From an uncultured Treponema sp. (lineage in GTDB: Bacteria; Spirochaetota; Spirochaetia; Treponematales; Treponemataceae): a DNA stretch of 25,981 nucleotides. Location of the stretch: the NCBI GenBank assembly GCA_937885175.1, contig CAKZZO010000014.1, positions 1-25,981 on the forward strand. The letters run 5' to 3'. Each line of letters begins with the position of its first letter. The stretch's first letter is position 1. Position numbers and translations under genes: made by a program. Shown one piece after another: positions 22,233-25,981 of the stretch. The notes beneath the pieces were generated by a model. It ran no database searches and was not told the DNA's origin. It saw only the letters and a program-made list of their open reading frames with translations.

Positions 22233-23489
22233 ATGGATCATGGAAAACTGAAACAAGTGATTTTCGACAACCACAAGACAATCCGCAAATTCAAGATTAC
22301 AAAGCGAGAATCGCAGTTTGACTTGACGGCAAATTATGTTGTCGTGGGGATTCGCCGCGCGGGAAAATCGACGCTGTTGTACAAGCTGGCGCGGGATTTG
22401 GTCGCATCGGGCGTGGACTGGAATCAAATCATCTATATCAATTTTGAAGACGAGCGGCTTGACGGATTTTGCGCCGCGGATTTTAACGACATTCTTTCAG
22501 TACAGGCAGAAATGAGCGACAAGGAAGGCTGGTTCTTTTTTGACGAAATCCAAATCATCGAAGGCTGGGAAAAATTTGCGCGCCGCATGGCAGATGCAAA
22601 GGAGCATACGTTCATCACGGGAAGCAACGCGAAAATGCTTTCAAGCGAGGTGGAAGAGCGGCTGGGCGGACGGTATCTGACGCAATATGTCACCACATAC
22701 AATTTCCGCGAGTATCTTACGGCAAAGGGCATTGCTTTTGGCGAAAGCGCGATTTTGGGCACAAAAGAAAGCGGCGCGATACGGCGAGAATTTGCCGAGT
22801 ATTTTTCCTTCGGGGGCTTTCCCGAATCCTTGGAGCACAACGACAAGCGGGGCTATGTGTCAAGCGTGTACCAAAAGATTCTTCTGGGCGACATTGCGTG
22901 CAGGAACAATATCCGAAATTCGCAGGCTCTCAAACTGCTCATCAAAAAAATCGCAGAGACCGTAAAGGACGAAGTTTCCTATTCCAAACTGCACAACATT
23001 CTGAAAACGGTCGGCGTGGGAATCAGCAAGGATGCGGTCATTGACTACATCGGCTACGCAAAAGATTCGTACCTGATTTTTCCCGTGCGGAATTATTTTT
23101 CAAAGTTCGTCGAAAAAGAAACCACACCCAAATACTATTTCACCGACAACGGGCTTCTGAACCTCTTTTTGCTCGACAAAGAAACTCGGCTTCTTGAAAA
23201 TCTTGTCGCACTCACCCTGCACAATCGCTTTGATGAAGTCTATTTCTTGCGTTCAAAGCAGTTTGACGTGGATTTTTTCGTTCCCCAGACAGGAACTGCC
23301 TATCAGGTGGCATGGTCGCTCAAAAACATCACCGACACGCGCGAAACCGACTCGCTCATACGCGCCGCACAGTCCGTGGAAGAAGCAAAGCATCTCACCG
23401 TCATCACGTATGAGGAAGAGGGTGACCTTGTGATAGACGGTTGCACAATAAGCGTCGTGCCGCTGTGGAAATGGGTGCTGGAGATGTGA
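22233..23489 (+). CDS. AAA+ ATPase with DUF4143 C-terminal domain
   Basis: A 418-residue protein of the AAA_14/DUF4143 family, widespread in gut anaerobes with unknown physiological role. The ATPase part has Walker A GIRRAGKST (39-47), YINFEDER (68-75), Walker B WFFFDEIQ (100-107), a sensor-like ITGSNAKML (128-136) and ERLGGRY (142-148). DUF4143 spans about 185-365, including FSFGGFPESL and YYFTDNGLLN. Its end has the layout of a restriction-endonuclease-like fold (Glu322, DVDFF at 345-349, then QVAW at 358-361), but the expected E/QxK lysine is replaced, so nuclease activity is doubtful. AAGGA lies 7 nt before the ATG. The remarkable five-site array upstream suggests tight control, perhaps autoregulation. 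It converges on the small-gene cluster. Confidence 0.93.
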   Translation: MDHGKLKQVIFDNHKTIRKFKITKRESQFDLTANYVVVGIRRAGKSTLLYKLARDLVASGVDWNQIIYINFEDERLDGFCAADFNDILSVQAEMSDKEGWFFFDEIQIIEGWEKFARRMADAKEHTFITGSNAKMLSSEVEERLGGRYLTQYVTTYNFREYLTAKGIAFGESAILGTKESGAIRREFAEYFSFGGFPESLEHNDKRGYVSSVYQKILLGDIACRNNIRNSQALKLLIKKIAETVKDEVSYSKLHNILKTVGVGISKDAVIDYIGYAKDSYLIFPVRNYFSKFVEKETTPKYYFTDNGLLNLFLLDKETRLLENLVALTLHNRFDEVYFLRSKQFDVDFFVPQTGTAYQVAWSLKNITDTRETDSLIRAAQSVEEAKHLTVITYEEEGDLVIDGCTISVVPLWKWVLEM

Positions 23490-23527
23490 ACAGGAGGGAA
23501 ATGTGTACTTAATTCTCTCTCGCATTA

Positions 23528-23638
23528 TCAGACTATTTCTTCATCAGCGGCATTCAGTGCTATTTCTCCGAGCGCGAGCAGGTCATTGATGACACCAAGA
23601 ATTTTGTCCTGTGCGGCAATGCAATCTTTTTTCGGCAC
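23528..23638 (-). CDS. 36-codon open frame, possibly the frameshifted tail of the upstream gene
   Basis: From a GTG at 23638 this frame reads MPKKDCIAAQDKILGVIND, then an alpha-helical LLALGEIALNAADEEIV to a TGA. Its composition is protein-like, but there is no SD. The frame extends upstream past the GTG to a TGA near 23690 and overlaps the end of the 114-residue gene. A single-base change in the T5 run at 23650-23654 (A5 on the coding strand) would fuse the two into one ~152-residue protein. I favour a broken or slipped tail over an independent gene. Confidence 0.35.
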   Translation of the reverse strand: MPKKDCIAAQDKILGVINDLLALGEIALNAADEEIV

Positions 23639-23646
23639 TGCACGGG

Positions 23647-23991
23647 TTATTTTTGAACGGCACGGTCGCTCAATCTGACTATATCGTCAAATGTAAGGAG
23701 CGATGAAAGTGCCGCTTGGAGCGCAATAGGCAGATTCTTTTTTTTTGCGGCGTTTTTGATTTTTGAAATGTCCTCGCTTCCAAAATGAACAAAAACCTCA
23801 CGCGGAACGGAGCGTTTTATGCAATAATTGAAAAAATTCCGCACCATTTCGGGCATTTTCTCCGCGAAATGTTCTTTTATGCTGTTTATCGCAAAATTTC
23901 TGTAGAATTGTTCAGGCTCTTTCTTCCAATCAAAATCATCCTGTATTTTTGGGATAAAGTTGTCTAACGGGAAAGTTTTCTGATTATGCAT
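23647..23991 (-). CDS. unrecognised 114-residue soluble protein
   Basis: No family recognised. The protein is charged and largely helical: MHNQKTFPLDNFIPKIQDDF, then a helical EQFYRNFAINSIKEHFAEKM, a middle VPREVFVHFGSEDISKIKNA and an end LTFDDIVRLSDRAVQK. It has no signal peptide or membrane segment. AAGGA lies 7 nt before the ATG. It begins 42 nt after the SH3b membrane protein gene on the same strand and is probably in its operon. Its C-terminus may be truncated by a frameshift at the A5 run two codons before the stop (see the neighbouring small frame). Confidence 0.6.
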   Translation of the reverse strand: MHNQKTFPLDNFIPKIQDDFDWKKEPEQFYRNFAINSIKEHFAEKMPEMVRNFFNYCIKRSVPREVFVHFGSEDISKIKNAAKKKNLPIALQAALSSLLTFDDIVRLSDRAVQK

Positions 23992-24033
23992 GAAGCCATC
24001 CTTAATATCATCGATAGAAAGTTTTCTATTATT

Positions 24034-24897
24034 TCAAATTCTATGCGAACTTATTCGTGTAGAAGATGTCGTATAGCCGCATCTTTTGCATTTATAAATG
24101 TCTTTGTAGGTACTGACTGATTCTGTGTATATATCTTGCAAAGGCACTTCTGTTCGATATAGTTCATTTCCCGTTCTGCTTGATATTGTTGTTTGAGTGC
24201 GATAAATAGTCCGTGAGCCTGTTCGTTCTCTCCGATCCAGTAAGATGCTTTCATCTAGCGAAACACTAAAATGATAGCATTTAGCGCAAATTTTCAGCAA
24301 CACATCCTCTATAACTGGATATTGATTTTTCCATTCGAAAATAACGGCTATAATCTTTGTCAGCAAAAGGGCACAACAAACACAAAAAAGTATTCGGACC
24401 CACATATACTTTATAATAAGAAACACAGGAGCAAAAGGCACCACACTAACTGCATACAGTATCGATATGGGGAGAACAGGCTTTTTTTCTTCAACCAAAC
24501 TTGCAGAAATATATAATTTTTGTCCATTTGATGTATACTCAATCCATTTTCTTTTCTTGCACAGTTTACCTGTCACTACATCACCTTTATGCAGGACTTG
24601 AGCGACTTCGAAGGATGTTCCTGCCCCTGTTCTGCAATTTGCATCTTGAATGACAGTATACGACCAATGAAATGCCTTGAGCCAAGAAAAAAATATACAA
24701 AAGCACATAAGCCCTAAAAGAATATACAAAATAATCATCAGTGGAGAGAAAAAGAATTCTTTTAGCGGTGCTGAGCTTCGCCTTTTGTAATATGCTTTAC
24801 AAATAATTTTTTCTTCGCTCTGTATATGAGGAATTTTTGAAAGATAGTGTTTTATTCCATGTCTATTTGAATATATAGTCTGCAAAGAATCAAACAT
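24034..24897 (-). CDS. membrane protein with SH3b domain and zinc-ribbon cysteines
   Basis: A 287-residue protein with three hydrophobic segments (about 51-73, 142-163 and 166-187). Between the first and second lies a bacterial SH3 domain (about 80-136): NCRTGAGTSFEVAQVLHKGD, a KKRKWIEY strand and a final KLYISASLV, the usual SH3_3 pattern with 'N-R-G' start. The C-terminal domain (about 190-287) has two cysteine pairs, CAKC (204-207) and CKRC (270-273), that could form a zinc ribbon, the second in a KCKRCGY context. With three membrane segments the SH3b and zinc parts would be on opposite sides, SH3b perhaps outside. TAAGGA gives an SD 5 nt before the ATG, embedded in the stop of the 67-residue gene 8 nt upstream. 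The function is unknown. Confidence 0.75.
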   Translation of the reverse strand: MFDSLQTIYSNRHGIKHYLSKIPHIQSEEKIICKAYYKRRSSAPLKEFFFSPLMIILYILLGLMCFCIFFSWLKAFHWSYTVIQDANCRTGAGTSFEVAQVLHKGDVVTGKLCKKRKWIEYTSNGQKLYISASLVEEKKPVLPISILYAVSVVPFAPVFLIIKYMWVRILFCVCCALLLTKIIAVIFEWKNQYPVIEDVLLKICAKCYHFSVSLDESILLDRRERTGSRTIYRTQTTISSRTGNELYRTEVPLQDIYTESVSTYKDIYKCKRCGYTTSSTRISSHRI

Positions 24898-24905
24898 TTC
24901 TGTCC

Positions 24906-25109
24906 TTAGTTTATTTTCAATTCTTGTGCCAGTTTTTCAAGCTGTGCAATAAATTTGCATGTAGAATCTTCTTTTTGTTCCAATATCGCCCGTCTTTTAT
25001 GAGCAAGAATCGCTGACTTCAAAAACAATATCGTTGCATTCAATGATTTTGATTGTTCTGCATAAGTCAGTTCATCAAAAGTTTTTGTGTTGTTCTGATG
25101 TGCTTTCAT
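24906..25109 (-). CDS. small unrecognised helical protein
   Basis: 67 residues, highly charged and probably one or two helices (LTYAEQSKSLNATILFLKSA, later FIAQLEKLAQELKI). It has no signal, membrane segment or cysteine motif. The ATG is preceded by GGAG at a longish 11 nt. The stop is 8 nt before the next ATG and its TAA forms part of that gene's Shine-Dalgarno, so the two are almost certainly one operon. No function can be given. Confidence 0.55.
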   Translation of the reverse strand: MKAHQNNTKTFDELTYAEQSKSLNATILFLKSAILAHKRRAILEQKEDSTCKFIAQLEKLAQELKIN

Positions 25110-25146
25110 TTTTTTTCATACTCCATACAAATTCTGGAAAACTAAA

Positions 25147-25494
25147 TCAATGATTTTGATTAAGACTAGATATACAATAAAGCAAGAGAATATTTGAAGC
25201 AATCAAAACACCAAAAGGCCACACGATATGATCTGTAAACCATTTGCCAAACGCATCTCTTGAAATTATGATAAATTTGCGTTCAACCCAATCGACAAAA
25301 ATCTTTACCAAAAAATAAAAAAGTGCACTGATAAGTATTGACACAGCAAAACCTATAACAATAAACAAAGATATTTGCAGTTGCTTTTTTATTACATATA
25401 TTATTGTTATTATCAGGGAAAGCAGTATGCCTGTCATAAAATGCTTAAAAGCACGACCGTGTTTTTTTATTCCCTGCCTATCTTCATCTTTCAT
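25147..25494 (-). CDS. small three-helix membrane protein, unrecognised
   Basis: 115 residues with hydrophobic segments at about 19-35 (FMTGILLSLIITIIYVI), 42-65 (SLFIVIGFAVSILISALFYF) and 92-108 (VWPFGVLIASNILLLYC), a basic N-terminus and a charged linker VDWVERKFIIISRDAFGKW. No family recognised. GGGGG lies about 8 nt before the ATG. It is the first gene of the AT-rich minus-strand cluster and is followed by the 67-residue gene after 37 nt. The region to its right is a divergent promoter region shared with the plus-strand gene at 25709. Confidence 0.65.
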   Translation of the reverse strand: MKDEDRQGIKKHGRAFKHFMTGILLSLIITIIYVIKKQLQISLFIVIGFAVSILISALFYFLVKIFVDWVERKFIIISRDAFGKWFTDHIVWPFGVLIASNILLLYCISSLNQNH

Positions 25495-25526
25495 ATCTCA
25501 TTCCCCCATATGCTAAAACACAATAA

Positions 25527-25556
25527 TTGACATCAAGGGGGTAAAGCCTGTATTAT
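25527..25556 (+). promoter_or_regulatory. promoter of the right-edge gene
   Basis: TTGACA (25527-25532), an 18-nt spacer and TATTAT (25551-25556). The start is expected near 25563, leaving a leader of about 146 nt before the ATG at 25709, unusually long for this window. Confidence 0.6.
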
Positions 25557-25584
25557 TTAAGTGTCGAATTCAAACAGTACAGAC

Positions 25585-25657
25585 AAATGTGTTACCAGCA
25601 CATTTCCCTCTTGTGCCAAATATTGTTAATTGAGCGTTTTACTATATCCCAATTAAC
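25585..25657 (+). other. structured leader with alternative hairpins and an inverted repeat
   Basis: AAATGTG (25585-25591) can pair with CACATTT (25599-25605), while GCACA (25598-25602) can instead pair with TGTGC (25612-25616); the two hairpins exclude each other. Further on GTTAATTG (25625-25632) and CAATTAAC (25650-25657) are a perfect 8-bp inverted repeat 17 nt apart, which could be an operator or a stem. No T tract follows, so transcription attenuation is not evident. I recognise no known riboswitch. Confidence 0.4.
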
Positions 25658-25708
25658 GATATCTTATCACAGAATGGGGCTGTCTGTCAAGGTTGGATAA
25701 GGAAACCT

Positions 25709-25981
25709 ATGCAGACCCAAATTTCTCAAAAGGAAATCGTCGCGCGTTTTGACGACGGTTTCTTAAAAATGTACACCAGTTTTCCGTCGTTTTGTACTGA
25801 TGCCGAGTATGCAAAACTCAAAAATCTCTGCCTGGACGCGGCAAGCGACACGGAATTGCTCTCTCACATTGTTTTTTGTAATGATGTGTTCAAAATCCCG
25901 CCTGTCAAGACTTTTTTGGAAGTGCACAAAGAAGATTTGGTAAAAATCACGGGCGACGAAAACGCCTTTCTTTCGGATTTT
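25709..25981 (+). CDS. unrecognised protein, 3' end beyond the window
   Basis: An ATG with AAGGA 5-6 nt upstream opens a frame of 91 codons that is still open at the window edge. It starts MQTQISQKEIVARFDDGFLK and continues with MYTSFPSFCTDAEYAKLKNL, then a run of Asp, Glu and Lys typical of a soluble cytoplasmic protein. There is no signal peptide. Codon use (many GAC, AAA and GCG) is like the chromosomal genes rather than the AT-rich cluster beside it. I recognise no family in the visible part. Confidence 0.75.
   Translation, partial: MQTQISQKEIVARFDDGFLKMYTSFPSFCTDAEYAKLKNLCLDAASDTELLSHIVFCNDVFKIPPVKTFLEVHKEDLVKITGDENAFLSDF

Noticed and set aside
23490..23515. AGGAGGG followed by ATG just after the ATPase stop
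   Set aside because: The frame is only three codons (ATG TGT ACT, stop), so there is no gene despite a strong SD-like sequence.
24018..24033. Near-palindrome ATAGAAAGTTTTCTAT after the SH3b gene
   Set aside because: It leaves no room for a loop and is AT-only; it is not convincing as a terminator or operator.

Overview
The window looks like chromosomal DNA of a spirochaete, most probably a gut, rumen or oral Treponema. The grounds are moderate GC, spirochaete-like protein sequences (a loose lipobox HtrA lipoprotein, a DUF115/MptE-like motility-associated protein, long-form L25) and an ispE-spoVG-rplY neighbourhood. The genus is inferred from recall and was not checked by any search.

Left part (1-7267), mostly plus strand: an unrecognised single-pass membrane protein whose cytoplasmic half faintly resembles a Ser/Thr kinase; a stand-alone biotin-dependent carboxyltransferase with its own promoter and terminator; a minus-strand tRNA-Asp/tRNA-Pro pair with promoter and hairpins; then a two-gene operon of a membrane-anchored parvulin/SurA-like foldase and a DUF115 motility-associated protein.

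Middle (7284-21893), all minus strand. Read in transcription order: phosphohexose mutase (terminated), a decayed radical SAM gene, a MATE transporter, a DnaQ-like exonuclease, mnmA, ispE, spoVG, tRNA-Gln, rplY (terminated), tilS, a TPR/calcium-loop exported protein, an HtrA-like protease lipoprotein and lepA. tilS, the TPR gene and the protease gene overlap or abut and probably form one operon with lepA. Much of the block concerns translation: tRNA thiolation (mnmA), tRNA lysidine (tilS), L25, EF4 and tRNA-Gln.

Right part (21900-25981), accessory in character. An AAA+/DUF4143 ATPase gene is preceded by five near-palindromic 16-18 bp sites whose TATA cores are spaced 32, 32, 32 and 33 bp. I consider this the most notable structure in the window. 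It is followed by an AT-rich minus-strand cluster of small unrecognised genes (three-helix membrane protein, 67-residue protein, SH3b/zinc-ribbon membrane protein, 114-residue protein with a possible frameshifted tail). A divergently transcribed unknown gene with a structured leader runs off the right edge.

A second recurring theme is start-site architecture. mnmA, ispE, the dnaQ-like gene and possibly the first gene lack a Shine-Dalgarno sequence and have a sigma70-type -10 box only 6-10 nt before the start codon, which predicts leaderless or near-leaderless mRNAs.
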